Shown: piece by piece, positions 9,692 through 16,875 of the stretch
How the letters are laid out: every line of letters starts with the position of its first letter
Numbering within the stretch: the stretch's first letter is position 1
DNA from: Ureibacillus thermosphaericus
Lineage (GTDB): Bacteria; Bacillota; Bacilli; Bacillales_A; Planococcaceae
Assembly: GCF_012396605.1 (NCBI RefSeq)
Contig: NZ_JAAXPW010000028.1
Location: forward strand, 1 to 43,886
Length of the DNA: 43,886 nt
Direction of reading: 5' to 3'
Program-made: the position numbers and the translations under genes
Notes under the pieces: model-generated
Told to the model about the DNA's origin: nothing
The model's database searches: none
Seen by the model: only the letters and a program-made list of their open reading frames with translations

Positions 9692-10495
9692 ATGGATAAC
9701 TTAGCGTTATATTATTTAGGAAAAGTAGTATATGATTATTGTGGATTAAACTACTTAAATAATATATCTTCCTTGAAAATGAAAGTATCCAAACGTTTAA
9801 GACAGTTAAATATAGAATCATATTGGAGCTATATTCGATATTTGCAAGAGCATCCATCCGAATGGGATCAGTTAATTGTTTTGCTAACAATCAATGAAAC
9901 TTACTTTTTCCGAGAAGACAAACAATTATACATATATCAACAAAAGATATTGCCACAATTTGCTTCAGAAGTGCAACAGCCAATAAAAATATGGAGTGCA
10001 GGTTGTTCTACTGGAGAAGAAGCTTATTCCCTTGCGATGATGACAATGGATTTGGATCATTACAAACCAAAAAAGGTTCACATTATCGGTTCAGATATAA
10101 ATAAAAAAGTGCTATCGATAGCTAAGGAAGGAATTTACAGCAAATCTTCCCTTGCTTTCCGACGAATTCCTCCTTATTGGTTACAAAAGTATTTTGATGA
10201 GATGGAGAATAATTATCGAATTAAAGATGAAGTGAAAAAGATGGTGTCTTTTCAGTATGTAAATTTATTAGAAGAAGTAGAAAATGGTCGGAATGAAGAG
10301 TTTGATGTAATATTTTGCAGAAATGTTCTTATTTATTTTGATGAAGAAACAATTGAAAAAGTAGTAAAGTCCTTTTACCGTGCTTTAAAAAAAGGAGGAT
10401 ATTTATTTTTAGGGCATGCTGAAACGATTTCAAACCTAAAGATTGGTTTTGAAACGTTGAATGAAAATGGTACTTTCTATTATCGAAAGGGCTGA
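9692..10495 (+). CDS. cheR: CheR chemoreceptor glutamate methyltransferase
   Basis: A 267-residue SAM-dependent methyltransferase that esterifies glutamates on receptors. The N-terminal helical domain spans about 1-75 and includes LLTINETYFFRED, a conserved CheR segment. The SAM-binding motif is SAGCSTGEEAYSLAM (about 108-122), and FCRNVLIYFD (about 208-217) is the motif near the active site. LFLGHAETI follows at about 240. Length is normal. AGGAGAAAGG precedes the ATG. It lies 70 bp downstream of the giant receptor behind a hairpin, and 8 bp before the cheB start. Having dedicated CheR and CheB in the operon implies that this receptor is adapted by reversible methylation. Confidence 0.95.
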   Translation: MDNLALYYLGKVVYDYCGLNYLNNISSLKMKVSKRLRQLNIESYWSYIRYLQEHPSEWDQLIVLLTINETYFFREDKQLYIYQQKILPQFASEVQQPIKIWSAGCSTGEEAYSLAMMTMDLDHYKPKKVHIIGSDINKKVLSIAKEGIYSKSSLAFRRIPPYWLQKYFDEMENNYRIKDEVKKMVSFQYVNLLEEVENGRNEEFDVIFCRNVLIYFDEETIEKVVKSFYRALKKGGYLFLGHAETISNLKIGFETLNENGTFYYRKG

Positions 10496-10503
10496 AATAA
10501 TAA

Positions 10504-11538
10504 TTGAATAAACATGGAGTGTTGGTCGTAGATGATTCGGCTTTAATGAGGAAAACAATTAGTGATATTATCAATGCTTCTCCAAATTTTACTGTCATTG
10601 GAAAAGCAAGAAATGGTATGGATGCAATAGAGAAAATAAAAAAATTACAGCCATCCATTGTTACACTAGATTATGAAATGCCTATACTAGATGGTTTACA
10701 GACGTTAATATATATAATGGCCAAAGCGGAGCGATTTGTACCAGTGTTTATGATTACTAATGATGAAAAAATTTCAATCAAAGCGTTGGAATTAGGTGCA
10801 GTCGATTGTATATTGAAAAGTCAGCTTCTTGAACAGAAGGACTATCCATTGGAAAATTTTTATAAACGATTAGATGCTGCTTTAAGATTAAAGTCAATGC
10901 GGACAGAAGAAAAAAGGAACCCTATGAATGAGGAGAAAAAAGATAGAGAAATTCAAATGAAGAGTGATAAGGAAATTATTATTATTGGTAGTTCAACGGG
11001 TGGTCCAGCGGCTTTACAAAAAATCATCACCCAATTTTCTTCCCCCCTTCCAATTCCGATATTAGTAATTCAACATATGCCTCCCGGATTTACAAAACCC
11101 TTGGCTGATCGATTAAATAGCATATGTCAATTACGAGTAAAAGAAGCAGAGCAAAATGAATGCCTCGAAGCAGGTGTAGTTTATATTGCGCCAGCAGGCA
11201 TTCAAACAACTTTGAAAAAGGATGAATTTGGAAATTATATAGTCAAACAAGTAACGACCACCAATATTGAAACATTATATAAACCTTCCATTGATGTTAC
11301 ATTATTATCTGTCTCCGAAATAGCGAAAGAGAAAATGATTACAATTATTTTAACAGGTATGGGGGATGATGGATTGAGAGGATGCATTGCTGTGAAAAAG
11401 CATGGAGGAACAATTATTGCTCAGTCTGAAGAAACTTGTGTTGTATATGGAATGCCAAAAGTGGTATATGAAGCAGGGCTTGTGGATAAGCAATTACCTA
11501 TATCGAGTATATCGAAAGAAATCATTTCCATTTTATGA
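10504..11538 (+). CDS. cheB: CheB receptor methylesterase with receiver domain
   Basis: A 344-residue CheB starting at TTG. The receiver domain (about 1-125) has acidic pair Asp10/Asp11, phospho-acceptor Asp56 in VTLDYEMP and Lys104. A charged linker (about 127-153) follows, then the methylesterase domain. Its predicted catalytic triad is Ser164 (IGSSTGG), His191 (HMPPGFT) and Asp289 (TGMGDDG), matching the known enteric enzyme layout. It removes receptor methyl groups when phosphorylated by CheA. This is the only receiver domain encoded in the cluster. A weak GAAAGGG lies upstream of the TTG; no better start is visible, since the receiver begins at once with VLVVDDS. Confidence 0.93.
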   Translation: MNKHGVLVVDDSALMRKTISDIINASPNFTVIGKARNGMDAIEKIKKLQPSIVTLDYEMPILDGLQTLIYIMAKAERFVPVFMITNDEKISIKALELGAVDCILKSQLLEQKDYPLENFYKRLDAALRLKSMRTEEKRNPMNEEKKDREIQMKSDKEIIIIGSSTGGPAALQKIITQFSSPLPIPILVIQHMPPGFTKPLADRLNSICQLRVKEAEQNECLEAGVVYIAPAGIQTTLKKDEFGNYIVKQVTTTNIETLYKPSIDVTLLSVSEIAKEKMITIILTGMGDDGLRGCIAVKKHGGTIIAQSEETCVVYGMPKVVYEAGLVDKQLPISSISKEIISIL

Positions 11539-11615
11539 ATCGTAGATCAATATAAACTGAAAGAATTTAATAAAAGAAATAATATTTTAGAAGTCCAAAA
11601 TGCGAAATAATGGGT

Positions 11616-11646
11616 CTGACTAAAAAATGAAAAACTTTTAAGTCAG
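11616..11646 (+). other. Imperfect hairpin after cheB
   Basis: CTGACTAAAA can pair with TTTTAAGTCAG (10 bp, one bulged A, 10-nt loop) 78 bp after the cheB stop. No T-run follows. It may be a weak terminator or 3'-end stabiliser for the che operon. Confidence 0.4.
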
Positions 11647-11684
11647 GTTTAGATACTTATGATAAATATTTTTGTAATTATTTG

Positions 11685-11762
11685 CTTCTGCGGTGGTTAC
11701 ATCAAACGTTTCTCCTCTTCGCAATTTATTTGCGAAGAAAGCGTGAGGGTCAGTCGCAGAGG
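11685..11762 (+). ncRNA. Candidate structured leader RNA upstream of the LuxR-type regulator
   Basis: A nested fold is readable by eye. The outer stem is CTTCTGCG (11685-11692) with CGCAGAGG (11755-11762), 8 bp with one G-T. A middle stem pairs ACGTTT (11706-11711) with AAAGCGT (11738-11744), one bulged G. The apex hairpin CTTCGCAA (11717-11724) with TTGCGAAG (11730-11737) is a perfect 8 bp. No T-run follows, so it is not a terminator. It sits about 120 bp before the regulator start, inside a 345-bp gene-free gap. I recognise no known riboswitch. It could be a regulatory leader or a decayed palindromic repeat. Confidence 0.4.
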
Positions 11763-11883
11763 AACAACTTATAATGATTTTATAGCACTTATGTTGTGTT
11801 TATTTGAAAACTAATTGGAAAATTCAACGAAATTCTCAAATAATATAACCATTTTATTAAAGTATTAAGGACTGATATAAAAA

Positions 11884-13875
11884 GTGAAGGTAATAGAAGA
11901 TTTAATGGAAGCCTACTCCGAATATGTTGGACTTCCCCTTTTTCTAGTTAATGTTGACGGGGAAATTAACTATATGGCAGGTGAAAGTCATTATTGCGTA
12001 CTCGACAATAGTTCAGCTTCTTTTTTATCTGAATTGAGAAATGTTGCCTTTCAATTGAATACATCTACGATTATTTCTTTGGCAGATTGTTCAAGCCCAC
12101 AAGGCTGTTTCTATTTCATTACACCTGTTTTTAAGTTGAAGCAATCACAACATTTCTTAGTAGCAGGTCCGTTTTTAGTAGAATCAAATATGGATTGTGC
12201 TTTACAAAAACCTTTAAAAATATTCAATGATAAAGAATTAGAAGAGCAATTAAGTAAGATTAAAAATTTACATCATTTGTTCGTAAATCGGGAAAACGTT
12301 GAAACAAAATTTTTGTTTCCAGAAAAACTCGTTTATATTCTTCAAAATATGAAGGAATTGGAAGGAAATCGGTTTGATGAACAAAACATTTATCGGATAT
12401 TAGACGAGTTTTTACAAATAAAAGCGTTTGATTTTCTAGGGATTGCGACGAAAAATGAGAATCATGTTTTTGTGGTTCAACATATTAATGGCGAAAATGT
12501 TCGTCATTTAACAGGAAAACGGTTTTACATGGGAGAGGGTTTGCTTGGTAAAGCTGTTATATTGGGAAAAGATTTTTATTGGAACAAAGGCATTAGTGTA
12601 GAGAATCCTGAATTTTTAAATAGGTACGGCATTTTTCCGAAACAGTTATTTGGCTATATTATACAACAAGATAATACAGTGAAAGGCATTATCTTTGGAG
12701 GAAGTTTTCGAGATGAAATCATCAGTGAAAATTTATTAAAATCCATGAGATTTATTATCGACTTAATTTTTCAAAAGAAGATGATTCAATCCAAAATCCA
12801 TCACTATCAATATGTTCAAATGGTTTTTAATCATTTTCTAGATTTTCTCGATCTTGCAATGAACGTTCGTGACAGCAAGGTGATTGCAAATGAAATTTTG
12901 AAATTATGTCATACGTTGAATAATGGAAAATTTGCATGTTTTACATTGAACGACGAGTTTTCTTTCATAGGAAAAATGGACAATGAAGGGGTGGAACGCC
13001 ACCAAAAGGCAAAAGCAAATAACAGAGCATCATTGTGGGTAGATGAGCAATACATTCACTTTTCTATGGAGAACAGAGGATTTTATACTGTATTGAAAGA
13101 TGAAGAAAATGAGCAACAAATAATCTATCTTTTGAACCTGATCATCACATTATTAAGGGATAAAGACAATGTTTCTTTTAATCAAGGGAAAAAAGATGAA
13201 TCCATTTTTCATTTGCTTCAAGAGGGAATGCAAGAAATGAATCAGAGACAATATCATTTATCAACTATATCCATTAAGTTTGCAAAAAATATAATGGATA
13301 TTCTTAAAGTAGAAAATGATTGTCAAGAAAATGTGGTGAATATATGTAAAATTCTCCCTTATCGTATGGAATTTTTAGAAAATTATATTAACAATACTAA
13401 AGAATGGGGAATTATGACAAAATTATATCCTTATATAAATGAAAATAAAAATGCCAAAGATGAAAGTTTAGAAATTAAATTATTGTTGTTTATTTATAAA
13501 GTAATTTTTCAAAAGGAGGACGAGGAACGATTCGATTTTTTAAGTGCGGAATTAAATGAAATATTTATGAAAGTATATAAGGCAATGTTTGAATCGACAA
13601 AAGATAGTCTAGAAGAGAAAAAAGAAATTAGTCGTGAACAGTTAGATGAATTGACGGATTTAAAGACGTTAACTCCTAGAGAAAAAGAGATTTTATATTT
13701 AATTTTAGAAGGTTTAAATAATCAAGAAGTGGGCGATTATTTGAATATTAGTGTGCACACAGTAAAAAATCATGTAACAAATATATTTAAAAAATTAAAT
13801 GTTTCTGATCGGATTCAGGCAATGGTAAAAGTATATCGTATTAGATTCGGTGAGGAACTCCACCTAGATATATAA
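11884..13875 (+). CDS. LuxR-type regulator with PocR-like and GAF-like sensory domains
   Basis: A 663-residue protein starting at GTG; AAGGACT lies about 12 nt upstream. N-terminal residues 1-110 (EYVGLPLFLVNVDGEINYM..., with Cys-containing ADCSSPQGCFYF and FKLKQSQHFLVAGPF) resemble the PocR sensory domain. Residues about 165-305 look like a GAF domain (FDFLGIATKNENHVFVVQHI, MGEGLLGKAV). A long helical middle follows, then a C-terminal LuxR helix-turn-helix (about 596-655: LTPREKEILYLILEGLNNQE, LNISVHTVKNHV). There is no receiver domain, so CheA cannot phosphorylate it in the usual way. It lies immediately downstream of cheB in the same orientation but behind a 345-bp gap, so it may have its own promoter. 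It is a plausible regulator or output of the chemosensory cluster; the ligand is unknown. Confidence 0.8.
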   Translation: MKVIEDLMEAYSEYVGLPLFLVNVDGEINYMAGESHYCVLDNSSASFLSELRNVAFQLNTSTIISLADCSSPQGCFYFITPVFKLKQSQHFLVAGPFLVESNMDCALQKPLKIFNDKELEEQLSKIKNLHHLFVNRENVETKFLFPEKLVYILQNMKELEGNRFDEQNIYRILDEFLQIKAFDFLGIATKNENHVFVVQHINGENVRHLTGKRFYMGEGLLGKAVILGKDFYWNKGISVENPEFLNRYGIFPKQLFGYIIQQDNTVKGIIFGGSFRDEIISENLLKSMRFIIDLIFQKKMIQSKIHHYQYVQMVFNHFLDFLDLAMNVRDSKVIANEILKLCHTLNNGKFACFTLNDEFSFIGKMDNEGVERHQKAKANNRASLWVDEQYIHFSMENRGFYTVLKDEENEQQIIYLLNLIITLLRDKDNVSFNQGKKDESIFHLLQEGMQEMNQRQYHLSTISIKFAKNIMDILKVENDCQENVVNICKILPYRMEFLENYINNTKEWGIMTKLYPYINENKNAKDESLEIKLLLFIYKVIFQKEDEERFDFLSAELNEIFMKVYKAMFESTKDSLEEKKEISREQLDELTDLKTLTPREKEILYLILEGLNNQEVGDYLNISVHTVKNHVTNIFKKLNVSDRIQAMVKVYRIRFGEELHLDI

Positions 13876-14198
13876 TCTTTAAGAAGCTATCTTGGAATCG
13901 TTTCTAGCGGGTATGGCTTTCTTTTTCTCACAATGTTTTTTCTAGGTATAAATCCCTTCTAGGACGCTACTTGTACAATAACGAATAAGTTTAATCAACT
14001 AATCAGATGCTCGAAATCCTTGATATTTAAAGAGGTTTCGGGCTTTTTTCTTTTTCATGGAAATAGATTAGAAAAAATCATTTTTTGGGTTTTACTTAAC
14101 ATGTGTTTTAGCACTTGAACCACTCGTTGAAAAAGTACCTTTTGATGTTGATTTAATGATTACAAAACATCTAAAAGTTTTAATTAGGCGGTTACTTT
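13876..14198. other. Gene-free stretch
   Basis: This holds the terminator at 14009-14056 and otherwise AT-rich sequence. I see no open frame with a start signal in it. Confidence 0.4.
14009..14056 (+). terminator. Terminator of the LuxR-type regulator
   Basis: GCTCGAAATCC pairs with GGTTTCGGGC (8 strong pairs, one G-T, then a short interruption), followed by TTTTTTCTTTTTC. It closes the chemosensory region. Confidence 0.75.
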
Positions 14199-14303
14199 TT
14201 AAAGATTTGTTGAACTCTTGTATGTTCTGATAACATCACCATATTTAGTAGTATAGAATCCAGCGTTTAAGCTCATGAAATCTTGTTCACTACAAAATTC
14301 CAT
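14199..14303 (-). pseudogene. Short coding remnant, 34 residues
   Basis: An open minus-strand frame starts at ATG 14303 and reads MEFCSEQDFMSLNAGFYTTK... to TAA at 14199. The ribosome binding site is weak. It lies directly downstream, on the same strand, of the frameshifted 14344-14528 gene. The two may be pieces of one decayed gene. No family is recognised. Confidence 0.3.
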
Positions 14304-14343
14304 GAGCTGTTAGAATAGCGGTTTATCCGATGAAACTTATTAG

Positions 14344-14528
14344 TCAATAACGAGAAGTACCTATATAAGTATCATGCATATAATAATTTCCTGTTGCGGT
14401 AAATCGCAATTCAATATGACCTGCAACGTTTCCTACGAGTTTAATATATTTATAATTAGCGTCTGCTATTGCATCCGCTGCTGTAGAATCAATCTTTTGA
14501 ACTGTTTTATTCGTATCTTGTTACTCAT
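14344..14528 (-). pseudogene. Frameshifted small gene
   Basis: On the minus strand an ATG at 14528 is preceded by AAGGAAG at good spacing and reads MSN before losing frame. From the third codon a second frame reads QDTNKTVQKIDSTAADAIAD and on through GNVAGHIELRFTATG to a stop at 14344-14346, with no start of its own. The total is 185 nt, one short of 62 codons, so restoring one base (for example in the AA after ATGAGT) would give a 61-residue protein. This is either a real one-base deletion or a sequencing error. The beta-rich C-terminus (RFTATGNYYMHDTYIG) is not recognised. Confidence 0.5.
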
Positions 14529-14660
14529 ATTGTAATTACTTCCTTTTTTTAGTATAGTGTATTATATACCATAAATAGAATAAATAGTAAAAAATGTTCA
14601 AAATTAATAGACATAATAATCAAAATAGATTATAAGTGTAATGCAATTGGAGGGAATTTA

Positions 14661-15039
14661 ATGTATAGGAAATATGTTTATGGTATAGGTATCGTTTTTT
14701 ATGTAACAGGACTATTATTGTTAGTAGATGTTTTGTATAAACTTCAAAATATAACATTCAAAAATTCATATTCTTCTATAATTTATCCAATTTTTGCAAT
14801 GTTACTGATAGGTTTTATAGCTCTCTATTAAAGCTTTTAAAAAAATAATCGAACCAAAAGTTAAAGTTATAATTAGAAATATGAATAAAATGTTGTATCT
14901 ACTTATAGGAATAATTATTTTAACACTTGTATCAATCAATTTTAGCTTTAACAATTTCACTTTATTGTTAGCCTTTATTGGATACATTATTTCCTTAATT
15001 TTTGGCTTTCGGTTAATCAAAGTAGTCAATATAGATTAA
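14661..15039 (+). pseudogene. Small membrane protein split by a frameshift
   Basis: ATG at 14661 has a GGAGGG Shine-Dalgarno at 6 nt and encodes 56 residues (to TAA 14829-14831) with two hydrophobic helices (GIGIVFYVTGLLLLVDVLY and IIYPIFAMLLIGFIALY). In another frame the coding sequence continues directly as LLKLLKKIIEPKVKVIIRN and then, from 14881, MNKMLYLLIGIIILTLVSIN plus a further helix, ending at 15037-15039. One frameshift near 14815-14830 would join them into a four-helix membrane protein of about 126 residues. Alternatively these are two tiny genes, but the second has no ribosome binding site. No family is recognised. Confidence 0.5.
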
Positions 15040-15146
15040 CCGAGTAAGTGGACCATCTGTTTCTCCCTTTATTACATACTCTTCAGGAAAATGGGAACAA
15101 TTATTGATAATGGAAACATTAAGCAAGATGTAGATTTTCCTTACAG

Positions 15147-15177
15147 GCACCGCTAATGTTGTTGGCGGTGCTTTTTT
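15147..15177 (+). terminator. Rho-independent terminator
   Basis: GCACCGC/GCGGTGC (7 bp plus flanking pairs) has an 11-nt loop and is followed by six T. It follows the split membrane-protein gene. Confidence 0.8.
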
Positions 15178-15205
15178 CTGTTTTTTACACAATACTAACG
15201 CTATC

Positions 15206-15372
15206 ATGCAATTGTTTGAGAGGGAGAAAGCTGAAAACTATTTAATTTTATTAAAAAAGTTTATTTCCTAGAAAATAGCAAAAGTCGCAATAGTGAATTC
15301 AAGGAAGGCCTTCACAATTTAACAACAGAATTACAAAACAGTATGTTTATCACAGAATTGTTCAAAATATAA
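15206..15372 (+). pseudogene. Possible frameshifted small gene
   Basis: ATG at 15206 reads MQLFEREKAENYLILLKK and then meets a stop. One frame over, coding-like sequence continues as VYFLENSKSRNSEFKEGLHN and on to a stop at 15370-15372. The shift falls in a run of six A, and 167 nt is one short of 56 codons. There is no convincing ribosome binding site. It is weakly supported as a decayed helical protein. Confidence 0.3.
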
Positions 15373-15404
15373 ATACGAAATATGCCATTAAGGAGAGTAT
15401 AGAA

Positions 15405-15977
15405 ATGATTAAAAAACTAATCATTGCTGGATTCACGCTATCTTTACTAGCTGCATGTAGCACGAATGCAAAAAATATTACAACTGAAGTCAATACGACA
15501 AACAACTCGAATGAATCGACTATTGCACAAAATGAATCCAATATTACAAATCCTGTTGTAACGATGAGAGAGGCAATCGATATCTTTAAAGAAGCTTATC
15601 CAGATGCAAAGATCGAGTCGATTGACTTAGAATCAGATTTTGGTCAATTGTATTATGATATTGATGGTTATGATTCTACAAAAGAGTATGAAGTAGAAAT
15701 TGATGCAACGACGAAAGAAATAAAAGTCAATGAAGTTGAATCAAAAGTCAATCGTGATGAAGCTTTAGATTTTTCAAATATCATAGAACCAAATGAAGCT
15801 ATTGAAAAGGCAGCTACTAATGATGAAGTAAAAGACCTTTCTCCAATTGGTTGGTCACTTGAAGTAGAAAGAGGAAAACCAATATATACTATTGAGTATA
15901 AAAATCAAACACAAGACATCGATATTAAAATCGATGGGACAACAGGTGAAATGATACAAATGAAGATGGATGATTAA
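15405..15977 (+). CDS. PepSY-domain lipoprotein
   Basis: A 190-residue secreted lipoprotein. The signal peptide IIAGFTLSLLAAC ends in a lipobox with Cys18 as the lipidated residue, followed by a Ser/Thr/Asn-rich linker. Two PepSY-like repeats follow: about 52-108 (MREAIDIFKEAYPDAKIESI ... LYYDIDGYD ... YEVEIDATTKEI) and about 125-190 (NEAIEKAATNDEVKDLSPIG ... IYTIEYKNQTQDIDIKID...TGEM). PepSY domains are thought to bind or inhibit peptidases at the cell surface; the specific target here is unknown. AAGGAGAG precedes the ATG. It is monocistronic and closed by a strong terminator into whose 3' flank a group II intron has inserted. Confidence 0.85.
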   Translation: MIKKLIIAGFTLSLLAACSTNAKNITTEVNTTNNSNESTIAQNESNITNPVVTMREAIDIFKEAYPDAKIESIDLESDFGQLYYDIDGYDSTKEYEVEIDATTKEIKVNEVESKVNRDEALDFSNIIEPNEAIEKAATNDEVKDLSPIGWSLEVERGKPIYTIEYKNQTQDIDIKIDGTTGEMIQMKMDD

Positions 15978-16022
15978 CTTACAACATTATATGATTTGAA
16001 TGGATGCAATTGTTTTTCGTAA

Positions 16023-16059
16023 ATGCACAATGAGTATCTTGCTCGTTGTGCATTTTTTT
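16023..16059 (+). terminator. Terminator of the PepSY lipoprotein gene
   Basis: A 12-bp stem (ATGCACAATGAG with CTCGTTGTGCAT, one G-T) has a 7-nt loop and is followed by seven T. The intron 5' end (GTGCG) begins two bases after the T-run. Confidence 0.9.
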
Positions 16060-16060
16060 C

Positions 16061-16702
16061 GTGCGCCCGGCATGTACATGAACTATAGGGTGTAAGTCCC
16101 GAACCCCGAAGACAGAAGTAGAGGTTAGCCAAGAGCAAGGGTGTCCGTGGTGACGCGGAATCTGAAGGAAGCTGGAGGCAAAACACCGGTCCGAGGAACA
16201 CGAACCTCATATAAGGCTAGGTATGATTGAGTGAGTTTGCGAAACAAAACAAAGCTCTTTCTGTCGAAGGTCATATCGAGTAAATGAGGCGGATAGATGG
16301 TGTGAAAGTGCATGTACTTACCCGGGGAGGTCTGGCGGATAGGTGAAGTACGCTTCATAACCTACTTAGTGATAAGTAGCTGAACCGTCAGAAGTCAGCA
16401 GAGGTCATAGTATTAGTTGGTCTAGAACAACTGAGAAGGACCGAACAATTAAGAGAGAATAGCCCTTGGCATTCAGTGAGTCATGATGAACACAGAAAAC
16501 GTAGTACCTCACTTGAGGAAGGAAGCGGTGAATCCCGTGGAAGACCTCTTGGAGGGTGGAGTGACCACTGGCATAAAGAGAACAGCTATTCACGGAAGTT
16601 ATATAAAGACTTGCGTCAATCATCTTAATTGAACCGCCGTATACGGAACCGTACGTACGGTGGTGTGAGAGGACGGGAGTTAATCGCTCCCTCCTACTCG
16701 AT
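16061..16702 (+). mobile_element. ORF-less group II intron (ribozyme only)
   Basis: The sequence starts GTGCGCCCGG, with the familiar intron blocks CTATAGGGTGTAAGTCCCGA, GGTTAGCC, CAAGGGTGTCCGTGG and TTACCCGGGGAGGTCTG. Domain V is canonical at 16633-16664: 9-bp ACCGCCGTA/TACGGTGGT, then TACG/CGTA, a GAAC tetraloop and a two-base CG bulge on the 3' side. Domain VI (16667-16699) has GAGAGGA pairing with TCCTACTC and leaves A16696 bulged, 6 nt from the proposed 3' end (...CGAT), the expected branch-point position. Between about 16440 and 16625, where the intron-encoded reverse transcriptase normally sits, there are only 190 nt without RT motifs. It can therefore move only if a protein is supplied in trans. 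The 3' end is uncertain by a base or two. Confidence 0.88.
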
Positions 16703-16875
16703 TGATGGTATCCGCAAAAGTCTCCGAGCCTGTTCTTCTGAATTCATTAAAGTGCTTATAAAATCAAAGAAATTCAACTATTGATTTAAGGACAATTTTA
16801 GGTCGTGTTCGAGGACTAAGATTTTCAATAAAATTAAATTAAAGAAAATTCTGAATAAAAAGGGGGATGGAAGAA
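16703..16875 (+). promoter_or_regulatory. Leader of the Nramp-like operon
   Basis: A gap of about 170 bases runs from the intron 3' end to the transporter start and is AT-rich, with AAAGGGGG before the start. It should hold the operon promoter, but I see no clear -35/-10 pair. Any regulatory site would be flanked directly by the intron. Confidence 0.3.

Noticed and set aside
11685-11762. The leader fold as a cyclic-di-GMP or other known riboswitch
   Set aside because: The conserved core sequences of those classes are not present; only the stems can be supported.
15974-16623. Open frames on the minus strand across the intron region
   Set aside because: They lie within structured intron RNA, have no start signals and encode no recognisable protein.
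16486-16635. A 50-residue plus-strand frame inside the intron, possible maturase remnant
   Set aside because: It shows no reverse transcriptase or maturase motif. It occupies domain IV and is too short to support a call.
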